Translations under genes and position numbers: made by a program | Shown: piece by piece, positions 24,130 to 30,986 of the stretch | Layout of the letters: each line of letters begins with the position of its first letter | Position numbering within the stretch: the first letter of the stretch is position 1 | Origin: an uncultured candidate division WPS-2 bacterium | GTDB taxonomy: Bacteria > Vulcanimicrobiota > Vulcanimicrobiia > Vulcanimicrobiales > Vulcanimicrobiaceae | Direction: 5' to 3' | NCBI GenBank assembly: GCA_937927945.1 | Contig: CALEYW010000019.1 | Location: 6,953 to 70,952, forward strand | Length of the DNA stretch: 64,000 nt | Notes under the pieces: generated by a model | The model's database searches: none | Told to the model about the DNA's origin: nothing | What the model saw: the letters and a program-made list of their open reading frames with translations, nothing else

Positions 24130-25017
24130 CTAGTTGACGGTCCAGTTGATCGTCCCGTTCGGGCTCGTGTAGAGCGTGAACGTCGCGGTCAAAGGCGTCC
24201 CCGACGTGTCCGTCGCCGTGCAGACAATGCTGCCGCCGCTCGCGCCTAGCGAAACGCCGTCATAGGCGCCCTTTGCGATCGTATTCTGCGACGCGTTGCC
24301 GATGCTCAGAGACGCATTCGTCGTCCCGTCGTTCTGCTTCAGCAACAAATGCGCGCCGCAGACGATCGTGATCGTGTCGTTCGCTCCCGCCGTCGTGAGG
24401 AACTGTTGCGGTCCCACGATCACGGCGCCCGAGGCGTCCTTCGCGTTGAAGATCACCGGACCACTCCCGGCGACTCCGTCCTGTGTCACGTTCGTGCTCG
24501 GCGTGAACGCGATCGACGCGACCACCGGATTCAACGTGACGCTGATGTTGTTGACGCCGGTCGTGATGCTCTGCGTTACGGTGTTTTGCGAGAGCGGCGT
24601 ACCCGTGCCATCCGTTGCCTGATATGCCGTGACGACGAAGATGTCGGTCCCGACCGGCGCCTGCGACGTCGCCGTGCAGGTTTCTTCGCCCGGGATCGGC
24701 GTGTTCGCCGTGCATCCCGAAGACAGGTTTACGACCGTCGCCGGCTGCGTCACCGAGTGTCCGTTGTTCGACGTGACGAGGAAACTGACGCTTCCGGTGT
24801 TCGGAGAGAGAAACTGCGGCCGCCGTTGGTGACCGCTCGGCGACCCCGTTCCCGGCATCGGCGCCACGATCGAATACTGGACCGCGGTGGACTGAAACTG
24901 TTGCGGCGGCTGCACGTTGGTCGGCGGCGCGGCGCTGCTGCTACCGCCGCCGCCTCCGCAAGCGGCGAGTCCGAGAGCGAGCACCAAGGCGGCGCCCGAG
25001 AAGCGAGAGAGGTTCAC
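24130..25017 (-). CDS. Lipoprotein, first gene of the operon
   Basis: A 295-residue lipoprotein: GTG start, signal peptide and lipobox LAACGGGGG. The mature part holds repeated beta-sandwich-like segments (VGTDIFVVTAYQATDGTGTPL, APVGTDIF) of the same style as the N-terminal regions of the two propeller proteins, with several cysteines. AAAGGA precedes the start. It heads a minus-strand run of six genes that the transposon later split. Confidence 0.72.
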   Translation of the reverse strand: MNLSRFSGAALVLALGLAACGGGGGSSSAAPPTNVQPPQQFQSTAVQYSIVAPMPGTGSPSGHQRRPQFLSPNTGSVSFLVTSNNGHSVTQPATVVNLSSGCTANTPIPGEETCTATSQAPVGTDIFVVTAYQATDGTGTPLSQNTVTQSITTGVNNISVTLNPVVASIAFTPSTNVTQDGVAGSGPVIFNAKDASGAVIVGPQQFLTTAGANDTITIVCGAHLLLKQNDGTTNASLSIGNASQNTIAKGAYDGVSLGASGGSIVCTATDTSGTPLTATFTLYTSPNGTINWTVN

Positions 25018-25325
25018 GGAGAACGAGTCCTTTCAAAGAGATCCGCTACGCTCTCATGGCGTAACGCGGTGATCCGCACGCGGCTTCGAGACACTTCTCA
25101 CACCCGTCAACCGCCGGTCTCCAGGCAGTTGGACAAGACGAAGCGCACGAGGATGACAGCGCCCGGTTCGTTCCCGGGACGCCTTACCCTGCAATATCGG
25201 GAGGGGATGGGGAGGGGTTTAGTTAGGACTCTGCAAACGCCGGGACGTTCTTAGGAGGGAACCCCCCGGCAGCCGCCGTCCGGACGCTCGATCTGGCCGC
25301 CACCCTGCGGAACAGGACAAGCCGG
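25018..25325. other. Intergenic region between divergent units
   Basis: Holds the promoter side of the minus-strand lipoprotein operon and the leader of the plus-strand ligase-like gene. A purine-rich block GGGGAGGGGTTTAGTTAGG ends at 25227 and AGGAGGGAA lies at 25253-25261. Similar purine blocks precede the tupA and pilin genes. No other structure is clear. Confidence 0.4.
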
Positions 25326-25949
25326 GTGGCCGCCCGACACGGCGAAGACTCACCCGTGGACCCGATGCTCCTCGCACGCGCCTCGTCGATACCGAGCCTC
25401 ACCGGATCCGGCGAGCTGAAGTTTGACGGCTTTCGCGCGATCGTCACCGTCGAGAGCGGGCGCGTCCGCTCCATGACGGGACGCGGCGGCGGCAAGCTCG
25501 CTGGCCGTTTCCCGGCCCTCGCCGGAACCCTCGGCGACGCCGTCGACGCCGACCGCGTCACGCTCGACGGAGAGATCATCGCGGGGACCGGCGACGTCGC
25601 CAGCTTCGAGCTGCTGCTGCGCGGCGCCGGCCGGCGCCGATCCCCCATCCCGGTGAGTTTCGTAGCCTTCGACCTGCTCGCGCTGGACGGAAGAGTCCTC
25701 ACGCAGAAGCCCATCGAACACCGCCGCGGACTGCTCGCGCAGGTAGTCCGCGACACCGACGCTGTCGCGCGTATCCGGTCCTATGAAGATCCCGCTGCGC
25801 TATTCGCGGCCGCCGAGCACCTCCGCATGGAGGGCGTCGTCGTCAAGGCGTCGCGATCGCTCTACTATCCCGGCTTACGCTGTGGTCAGCGCTGCTGGGT
25901 GAAGGTCAAGACGTCTCACGCGCGCACCGGCGAGCCGCGCTGGAACTAA
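25326..25949 (+). CDS. ATP-dependent DNA ligase, adenylation domain only
   Basis: A 207-residue protein with the nucleotidyltransferase core of ATP-dependent DNA ligases. Motif I is ELKFDGFRA (the lysine takes AMP), motif III/IIIa is SFVAFDLLALDG, motif IV is MEGVVVKAS and motif V is CWVKVKT. The C-terminal OB-fold of complete ligases is missing, and the sequence ends about 15 residues after motif V. It may act as a minimal ligase, need a partner, or be a remnant. GTG 25326 is used; a GTG ten codons later (VDPMLLARA) fits family N termini equally well. Confidence 0.75.
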   Translation: MAARHGEDSPVDPMLLARASSIPSLTGSGELKFDGFRAIVTVESGRVRSMTGRGGGKLAGRFPALAGTLGDAVDADRVTLDGEIIAGTGDVASFELLLRGAGRRRSPIPVSFVAFDLLALDGRVLTQKPIEHRRGLLAQVVRDTDAVARIRSYEDPAALFAAAEHLRMEGVVVKASRSLYYPGLRCGQRCWVKVKTSHARTGEPRWN

Positions 25950-25958
25950 GCAACAACC

Positions 25959-26708
25959 TCAAGTCCCGTCGACGTCCTCCGGCCTCCAGTCCGGTTCGCC
26001 CGGCAGTCTGAAGGACTGCGGATCCAACCGTGCCCAGGGCTCAAATATCCGATACCACGCGGTCTGCTCGATCGGCGTCATCGACCCTCGGTTCGTACTG
26101 TATCCGTGGCCGGTCAGAAGCGCGATGTACCGTTTCGCGAGGTCCTCGCAATCGAAGATCGCCGCGTCGAGCTCCGCCCACGTCATCGTGTCACCCGGAC
26201 CCGCTGAGCGATCGGCGTGCGCGATCGTCCGGTTCACGACCTTGCGAACCTTCTCTAACATCGTCTCGAGCGCATCGCGGTCCGCCTCTACCTTCGCGAC
26301 GTTCAACGCCCGTCCGGACGCATCGGCGATCCAGCCGTACGTCGCGCGCGCCAATGCCTCGAGCATACTCGCGTCGTACGGGTGAGTCGTTTGATTCCAC
26401 AACGTCACCACCGCGGCGAAGTCCCAATCCGCCGGATGCGCGATCATGCGATCGAACAACTGGCGAAGCGAGTGAGACTTCGGGTTCCGATCGCCAAGCC
26501 GTCGCAAACCAACGAGCACCGACTGAGAATACCAGCGAGCCACCGCCGGCGGGAAATGCGTTCGCTGTACCGCCACGCTCTTACGGATGCCGTCGCGGAA
26601 CCGCGAGAACGTCTGCCGATCGCTCTGCAGCATCACGATCGCGTCCTCAACCACCTCGCACGTCGCGACCGCCTCTCGCCGGCGCTCGTCTAGCGTCAAA
26701 GCTGCCAC
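25959..26708 (-). CDS. AbiU2-like HEPN domain protein
   Basis: A 249-residue helical protein. QSVLVGLRRLGDRNPKSHSLRQL (about 64-86) and KVVNRTIAHAD (about 153-163) match the pattern of AbiU2-type HEPN proteins, where an Arg/Asn-x-x-x-His motif marks a possible RNase active site. The spacing here (NRTIAH) is slightly off the canonical R-x4-6-H. Related proteins occur in phage-defence and toxin systems, so abortive defence is one possibility. GTG start three bases after the recombinase stop; it is the last gene of a six-gene unit. Confidence 0.65.
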   Translation of the reverse strand: MAALTLDERRREAVATCEVVEDAIVMLQSDRQTFSRFRDGIRKSVAVQRTHFPPAVARWYSQSVLVGLRRLGDRNPKSHSLRQLFDRMIAHPADWDFAAVVTLWNQTTHPYDASMLEALARATYGWIADASGRALNVAKVEADRDALETMLEKVRKVVNRTIAHADRSAGPGDTMTWAELDAAIFDCEDLAKRYIALLTGHGYSTNRGSMTPIEQTAWYRIFEPWARLDPQSFRLPGEPDWRPEDVDGT

Positions 26709-26711
26709 GCT

Positions 26712-27845
26712 CTACCCGAAGAGATCCCGCACGGCATTTCGACGCGCCTTGTCAACGCGGTTGTAACCATGATACGTCGCCTTGTCCTTCCAACCGCCTT
26801 GCTCCATGCCAAGAGCATCCGGCACATTCCCATTCTGCATCGAGGTCGCAAAGCCGCGCCGCAGCGAGTGCGGCGAGTACAGCGACGAGTCTTCCTGCGC
26901 ACGCTCCAAGAGCGCCTTCACAATCCGTCGCACGTCTTCGCCCGAGAGCCGTCGCCCCGTAATCCTTCCATGCTGAAACGACGGGAACAGCGGCGCGTCG
27001 CGCACCTCACCTAAAGGCCGACCGTCTAGCACAGCGAGCTCCAGCCACTTTTCAACGGCACGCACCGCGCACAGCGGGTGCGCGCGCGCGCGCCCATCCT
27101 CGTCGAGCTCGCGAATCGGCGGGTTCAACTCCGGCACCGTCACGCCGCGCCCCTTTGCCTCCTGGTCCGTCTTCGACCGCGTAACAAACACGTCCAGATA
27201 CCGCCGCTGGTCCACCTCGTCACGCCGTATCGTCACGTCACGCACGCGCAACGCCGCCAGATTGGAGCGGCGAAGCGCCGTGAGCCATCCAACGCAGAAG
27301 AGGGCATAGTCGCGGTGCTCAAGCGGCGTGGACGGATGCACGCGGCTGAGAATCTCTGCAGCCCGCTCGCGCTCGATCGCGTGTCCCTGCTGATCTTCCT
27401 CGCCCCGCGACTCTCGCCGCACGCCGCGGATTTCGCGTTTGAGATCGACCGACCGTGACCACGGCACTGCAGCACCGACGAGCTCGTGAGCATACGCAAT
27501 CGCGGCCAGATGAACGAGGATTGTCTTCTTTGCGCGTCCCTGGGACCTCAGCGCACCGACATAAAGCCCGACCACCGCCGGGTGCGCCGGCAACGCCTCT
27601 TGCGCCGGCATTGTCTCTGCCACCCAACGTACGAACGAGGCCCACGAACGAACGTACTTGTCGCGCGTACTCTCAGCGCGATCGTTCGCCATAAGCCGCC
27701 GCGCGTGCGCAAGAGCCTGACCGAGCTCGTCGTCGCCACCGTCCCGCGGCCACGCTGACACCGCGCCGCGCAGCGCCATCGGATCCGCCTCGCCGAAGCC
27801 CAGCGGCGCCGCGAGCGGCTGCCTGCCCTCGTCAACCGGCATCAT
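26712..27845 (-). CDS. Tyrosine recombinase (integrase family)
   Basis: A 377-residue site-specific recombinase. The core-binding domain covers about 50-145 (RAESTRDKYVRSWASFVRWV). The catalytic domain shows box I GWLTALRRSNLAAL, a RSKTDQEAKG lysine region, box II HSLRRGFAT and the nucleophile in KATYHGYNRVD near the end, so all key residues appear intact. The ATG overlaps the preceding stop. It is unusual that an integrase sits inside an operon of translationally coupled small unknown genes and a HEPN protein. Confidence 0.88.
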   Translation of the reverse strand: MMPVDEGRQPLAAPLGFGEADPMALRGAVSAWPRDGGDDELGQALAHARRLMANDRAESTRDKYVRSWASFVRWVAETMPAQEALPAHPAVVGLYVGALRSQGRAKKTILVHLAAIAYAHELVGAAVPWSRSVDLKREIRGVRRESRGEEDQQGHAIERERAAEILSRVHPSTPLEHRDYALFCVGWLTALRRSNLAALRVRDVTIRRDEVDQRRYLDVFVTRSKTDQEAKGRGVTVPELNPPIRELDEDGRARAHPLCAVRAVEKWLELAVLDGRPLGEVRDAPLFPSFQHGRITGRRLSGEDVRRIVKALLERAQEDSSLYSPHSLRRGFATSMQNGNVPDALGMEQGGWKDKATYHGYNRVDKARRNAVRDLFG

Positions 27846-28057
27846 CGGATCGTCCGACTCTTCCCGGCTGGAATCAGCTCGCCAGCACCTACGCGGCGCG
27901 TAAGATCAGACTCGTGCATAATGAACGGCACCGCGTTCTTCCGACGCGCCGCGACATACCCATCGAACACGCTCAGCACCGTGAACCCGCCATGCACATC
28001 GTCAAACCGATCGCCACGAGAGACACTCGCCACGGCCGCATGGGCACGCGCCGTCAT
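27842..28057 (-). CDS. Small hypothetical protein
   Basis: A 71-residue protein (MTARAHAAVASVSRGD...), overlapping both neighbours by four bases (ATGA style at each side). Pattern DDVHGGFTVLSVFDGYVAAR and MHESDLTRRVGAGEL suggest a folded alpha/beta domain. No family is recognised. Its position between two coupled genes supports that it is real. Confidence 0.55.
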   Translation of the reverse strand: MTARAHAAVASVSRGDRFDDVHGGFTVLSVFDGYVAARRKNAVPFIMHESDLTRRVGAGELIPAGKSRTIR

Positions 28058-28596
28058 AGGCGCGCGTGCAGCTTCTTGCCGAATGCGGGATCGACCGCGT
28101 TCACGCGATCAACCAGATTTCGGATCGTCAGGACGCCGTGCTCTTGCTCCGTACCGCCTAACGCGCGCGCGATCGCGGCGCGCTCATCCGTCGTTAGGCT
28201 TTCCGCTACGCCGGCAAACTCGGCGAACCGCACCCCGTCCACCTCTTCTCCGCTCAGCAACGCGCACGCGCTGTCCAGGAGCGTCACCGCGTCGGCATCG
28301 ACTGCGTCGCCGCCACCGCGCGTCAACGCCTCCACTTCGTTGGGCGTCAGGCGGACGAACTGAACCGACCTGCCACCATGCAGCCCGAGCGCACCAACCG
28401 CCGCGCGATACTCCTGGAAGTCACCCTCGCCGCCCGGAAACCCCACTTCGATCGACCATGACGTCGCGCCGATGCCGTGATCGACGGCGAGATGCCCGCT
28501 CGACAAACCGCCGAATTGAGCGGCGAGCTCGTGCGCCTGCACGATGACGTCGAGCTCCTCGTGCTCCGCATGAAATGCTGGAATGATATGACTCAC
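28054..28596 (-). CDS. Hypothetical acidic protein
   Basis: A 180-residue protein starting at GTG 28596 (VSHIIPAFHAEHEELDVIV); the GTG overlaps the previous stop (GTGA), which fixes the start. Histidine- and glutamate-rich N terminus, a central GGEGDFQEYRAAVG segment and a helical end. No signal peptide, no family recognised. Confidence 0.55.
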   Translation of the reverse strand: MSHIIPAFHAEHEELDVIVQAHELAAQFGGLSSGHLAVDHGIGATSWSIEVGFPGGEGDFQEYRAAVGALGLHGGRSVQFVRLTPNEVEALTRGGGDAVDADAVTLLDSACALLSGEEVDGVRFAEFAGVAESLTTDERAAIARALGGTEQEHGVLTIRNLVDRVNAVDPAFGKKLHARL

Positions 28597-29000
28597 GCCG
28601 GTAGGACCTCCACGACCTGATCGAACCGGATGGTGCGACCGTCCAAGGTGAACAGCTCCGCGTCGATGCGCTCGAGCCGGCCCGTATAGATTGCATGGTG
28701 CGAGTAGATGCTGCCCTTGACCGTCACCGCAACGTTCCGACCCAAGTGCGCTGCGACGTCGTCGACGAACAGCGGACGATACGCTTGGAACATCGGGCGC
28801 AGCGAGGCCTCGAACCGCTCCGCATGCTCCTCGGTCGCGAACTGCGCCCGCGCGCGCCATTGCCCCGCGACGTTCTCTACCTCGACATCGAGATTGTACC
28901 GCGCGTCGCGCGCCAGCGCGGCGACCTGCTCGGCCTCGCCCTGACTTCTCGCCGGCGCGATCACCCAAAGCCGCGGGTGACGCTCATTCGCCATCGCCAC
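28593..29000 (-). CDS. Hypothetical protein
   Basis: A 135-residue alpha/beta protein. Its C-terminal part (NVAVTVKGSIYSHHAIYTGRLERIDAEL then FDQVVEVLP) reads like a small beta-barrel or nucleic-acid-binding fold, but no family can be named. It lies four bases after the previous gene and overlaps the next one. Confidence 0.5.
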   Translation of the reverse strand: MAMANERHPRLWVIAPARSQGEAEQVAALARDARYNLDVEVENVAGQWRARAQFATEEHAERFEASLRPMFQAYRPLFVDDVAAHLGRNVAVTVKGSIYSHHAIYTGRLERIDAELFTLDGRTIRFDQVVEVLPA

Positions 29001-29004
29001 GGCG

Positions 29005-29289
29005 CTAGACGACGATCAGCGCTTCGGCGCGCAGCTCGGCGACGGCGTCCCGAACCGCCGGCAGGATCTTGCGCTGCATGATGATCGGCACGTTGTCGAC
29101 AAAGCCGACGTCGGGCACCATGATCGACCGCTTATAGCTGCGGCCCGCCGCGACCAGCGTGACGTCGGCCGCGATGGACCGATTCCGCGGCTCATCCGTG
29201 TAGTGCCGCCACGGCGAGACCGTGACTCCCGGCGGCAGCGTCAAAGCCGGCATCGTTCGCAGAAAGTCGTCCAGGTCCAGATCCGCCAA
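29005..29289 (-). CDS. Small hypothetical protein, first gene of the HEPN-recombinase operon
   Basis: A 94-residue protein. The TTG at 29289 is chosen because GGGGAG lies seven bases before it and the upstream frame is Arg/Ser-rich. The core reads TLPPGVTVSPWRHYTDEPRN then a basic SYKRSIMVPDVGFVDNVPII. No family is recognised. Six copies of a TCGRTGAGAC-like motif lie immediately upstream, as expected for a controlled promoter or recombinase arm sites. Confidence 0.45.
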   Translation of the reverse strand: MADLDLDDFLRTMPALTLPPGVTVSPWRHYTDEPRNRSIAADVTLVAAGRSYKRSIMVPDVGFVDNVPIIMQRKILPAVRDAVAELRAEALIVV

Positions 29290-29322
29290 TTTACCACTCC
29301 CCGTTGCGACTCGGGCAGCCGC

Positions 29323-29532
29323 TCGATGAGATCTCAGCATTCTCGATGAGACGGTGCCCAACCGAGAGCTCGGTCAGAGCCGCTTGCTCGTCTCATTTTC
29401 GGCGGCCCTGTCGTATCCAGCCCCCGGTGAAACTCGGCTGAGCAAAAGATCACAGTCCTCGCTTAGATTCTTGGGCGATCGGCAAACAATCCTCGGTGAG
29501 ACAAATGACGAAGTTACAATATCCGGCGAGAC
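29323..29532. repeat. Cluster of TCGATGAGAC-like motifs upstream of the recombinase operon
   Basis: Copies: TCGATGAGAT (29323-29332), TCGATGAGAC (29343-29352), an inverted ATGAGACGAGC (29386-29396), CGGTGAAACT (29425-29434), TCGGTGAGAC (29493-29502) and CCGGCGAGAC (29523-29532). The stretch has no gene. These could be binding sites for the operon's recombinase or a repressor. Confidence 0.5.
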
Positions 29533-29533
29533 G

Positions 29534-29551
29534 CGCAGCCTCCAGGCTGCG
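29534..29551. terminator. Hairpin downstream of the ModE-like gene
   Basis: CGCAGCCT (29534-29541) and AGGCTGCG (29544-29551) form a perfect 8-bp stem with a two-base gap, about 12 bases past the ModE-like stop on the minus strand. No U-run follows. Confidence 0.45.
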
Positions 29552-29562
29552 ATTGCGGCTAC

Positions 29563-29916
29563 TTAGCGGCGCTTCCGCCGGACGGTGGCCGTTTCCAGGG
29601 CGTGAATATCATCGAGGCAGGCGGCGCGAGCGCGTCCCTCGATCGTTCGATAGCGCCTGACCAGCTCCGATCCAAATGGGGTCAGCCGGGCACCTCCGCC
29701 CTCATGTCCACCGGGCCGGCTCTCAACGACCGGCTCGACGAAGGTTTCGTTCAATGAATTCACGAGGGTCCAGGCATGACTGTAGGCCATTTCCATCGCC
29801 CGGCCAGCGGCAGAAATCGACCCGTGCTCCTCGATCAACTCGAGTAGCCGAATCTTACCTGGCCCGATCGCCCGTTGACCTGCGATCTGGAGCCGCACGG
29901 CGACATCGATCACCAC
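29563..29916 (-). CDS. ModE-type DNA-binding regulator lacking the oxyanion domain
   Basis: A 117-residue winged helix-turn-helix of the ModE N-terminal type: GPGKIRLLELIEEHGSISAAGRAMEMAYSHAW (about 18-50) and the ESRPGGHEGGGARLTPFGSELV wing. Full ModE has two TOBE domains that bind molybdate; here they are absent, so metal sensing must come from elsewhere or the protein acts constitutively. GTG start at 29916. It is divergent from the LysR gene, next to molybdenum/tungsten-enzyme genes. Confidence 0.85.
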   Translation of the reverse strand: MVIDVAVRLQIAGQRAIGPGKIRLLELIEEHGSISAAGRAMEMAYSHAWTLVNSLNETFVEPVVESRPGGHEGGGARLTPFGSELVRRYRTIEGRARAACLDDIHALETATVRRKRR

Positions 29917-29964
29917 CCCGGTAACTTTTGCCCTCGCCAGGAGCCGCCCCTGTGACGGGTAGGG

Positions 29965-29990
29965 CCGTTATTCTCCACGGAGAATAACGG
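29965..29990. promoter_or_regulatory. 26-bp perfect palindromic operator
   Basis: CCGTTATTCTCC-AC-GGAGAATAACGG: 12-base arms around two bases, with the T-N11-A core expected of LysR-type sites. It lies between the divergent ModE-like and LysR genes, ten bases before the LysR ATG, and overlaps a possible -10. Autoregulation is likely. Confidence 0.75.
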
Positions 29991-29999
29991 GTTTCAGCG

Positions 30000-30935
30000 A
30001 TGTTGATAAGGCAACTGGAGTACCTCGTCGCGCTCGCGGCCGAGCGTCACTTCGCCCACGCGGCCGAACGTAGCGGCGTGTCGCAGCCGACGCTCTCGGC
30101 GGCATTGCGTCAGCTCGAACACGACCTTGGGACTGTCATCGTCGAGCGCGGCAACCGCTTCCGTGGATTTACGGCGGACGGTGAGATCGTGCTGCGTTGG
30201 GCGCGCCGCATGCTCTCGGACGAAGCCGCGCTCAAACAAGAACTCGACGCTTCACGAGGGACGCTCAAAGGGCGGTTGCGCTTTGGCGTGATCCCGTCCG
30301 CAAACGCCGTCGTCCCAGAGCTGACAGCGTCCTTCGCTGCCGAACACAGGCTCGTTGCGATCGATGAGACCGAAACTACGTCGATCGAGATTCTGCGGCG
30401 TCTCGCCGAATTCGAGCTCGACGCTGGCGTCACGTACATCGACAATGAGCCGCTGGAGCACGTTCGGTCGCTCCCGATCTGGGACGAACGATATGTCGCG
30501 GTCATCCCGGAAAGCTCGGATCTCGCGCGCCTCGATGCGGTGACATGGCGGCAAGTCGCGAGCCTACCGCTTTGCCTGATGCACCGGGACATGCAGAATC
30601 GCCGCATCTATGATGCTGCGTTCGCATCCGTCGGGAGCGTCGCGGACATTCGGATCGAAGTATATTCGATGATGGCCAAGCTGGCATATCTGCGGACCGG
30701 AGACATCGCCACCATCATGCCAAGTAACCTCCTGCCCTGGATTCATGCCGTCCCAGGGATGCGGGCAATACCATTGATCGAGCCCGAACTCTCGAAAGTC
30801 GTCGGTCTGGTAATCGCCGATCGCGCGCCGGTTCCAGCCCTACTCGAGGCGTTTTGGGAGCATGTCGGGCGAATCGCTCGGACGCTTCGCGAGTCGGCGG
30901 TCACCGTGCAATCGATATCCCCTATGGTGCCATAG
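30000..30935 (+). CDS. LysR-family regulator of the formate dehydrogenase locus
   Basis: A 311-residue LysR-type regulator. N-terminal winged HTH (residues 1-62: LEYLVALAAERHFAHAAERS, GVSQPTLSAALRQLEHDLG) and a PBP-like effector domain (about 90-300). LysR proteins commonly precede NAD-linked formate dehydrogenase operons and respond to formate; that role is inferred from position. ATG at 30000, directly after a 26-bp palindrome. The dehydrogenase genes begin 51 bases after its stop on the same strand. Confidence 0.88.
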   Translation: MLIRQLEYLVALAAERHFAHAAERSGVSQPTLSAALRQLEHDLGTVIVERGNRFRGFTADGEIVLRWARRMLSDEAALKQELDASRGTLKGRLRFGVIPSANAVVPELTASFAAEHRLVAIDETETTSIEILRRLAEFELDAGVTYIDNEPLEHVRSLPIWDERYVAVIPESSDLARLDAVTWRQVASLPLCLMHRDMQNRRIYDAAFASVGSVADIRIEVYSMMAKLAYLRTGDIATIMPSNLLPWIHAVPGMRAIPLIEPELSKVVGLVIADRAPVPALLEAFWEHVGRIARTLRESAVTVQSISPMVP

Positions 30936-30986
30936 CTAAGACTGCATTGTTCTCGGCCACGGGCCGTGATACGGTGCCTGATAATC

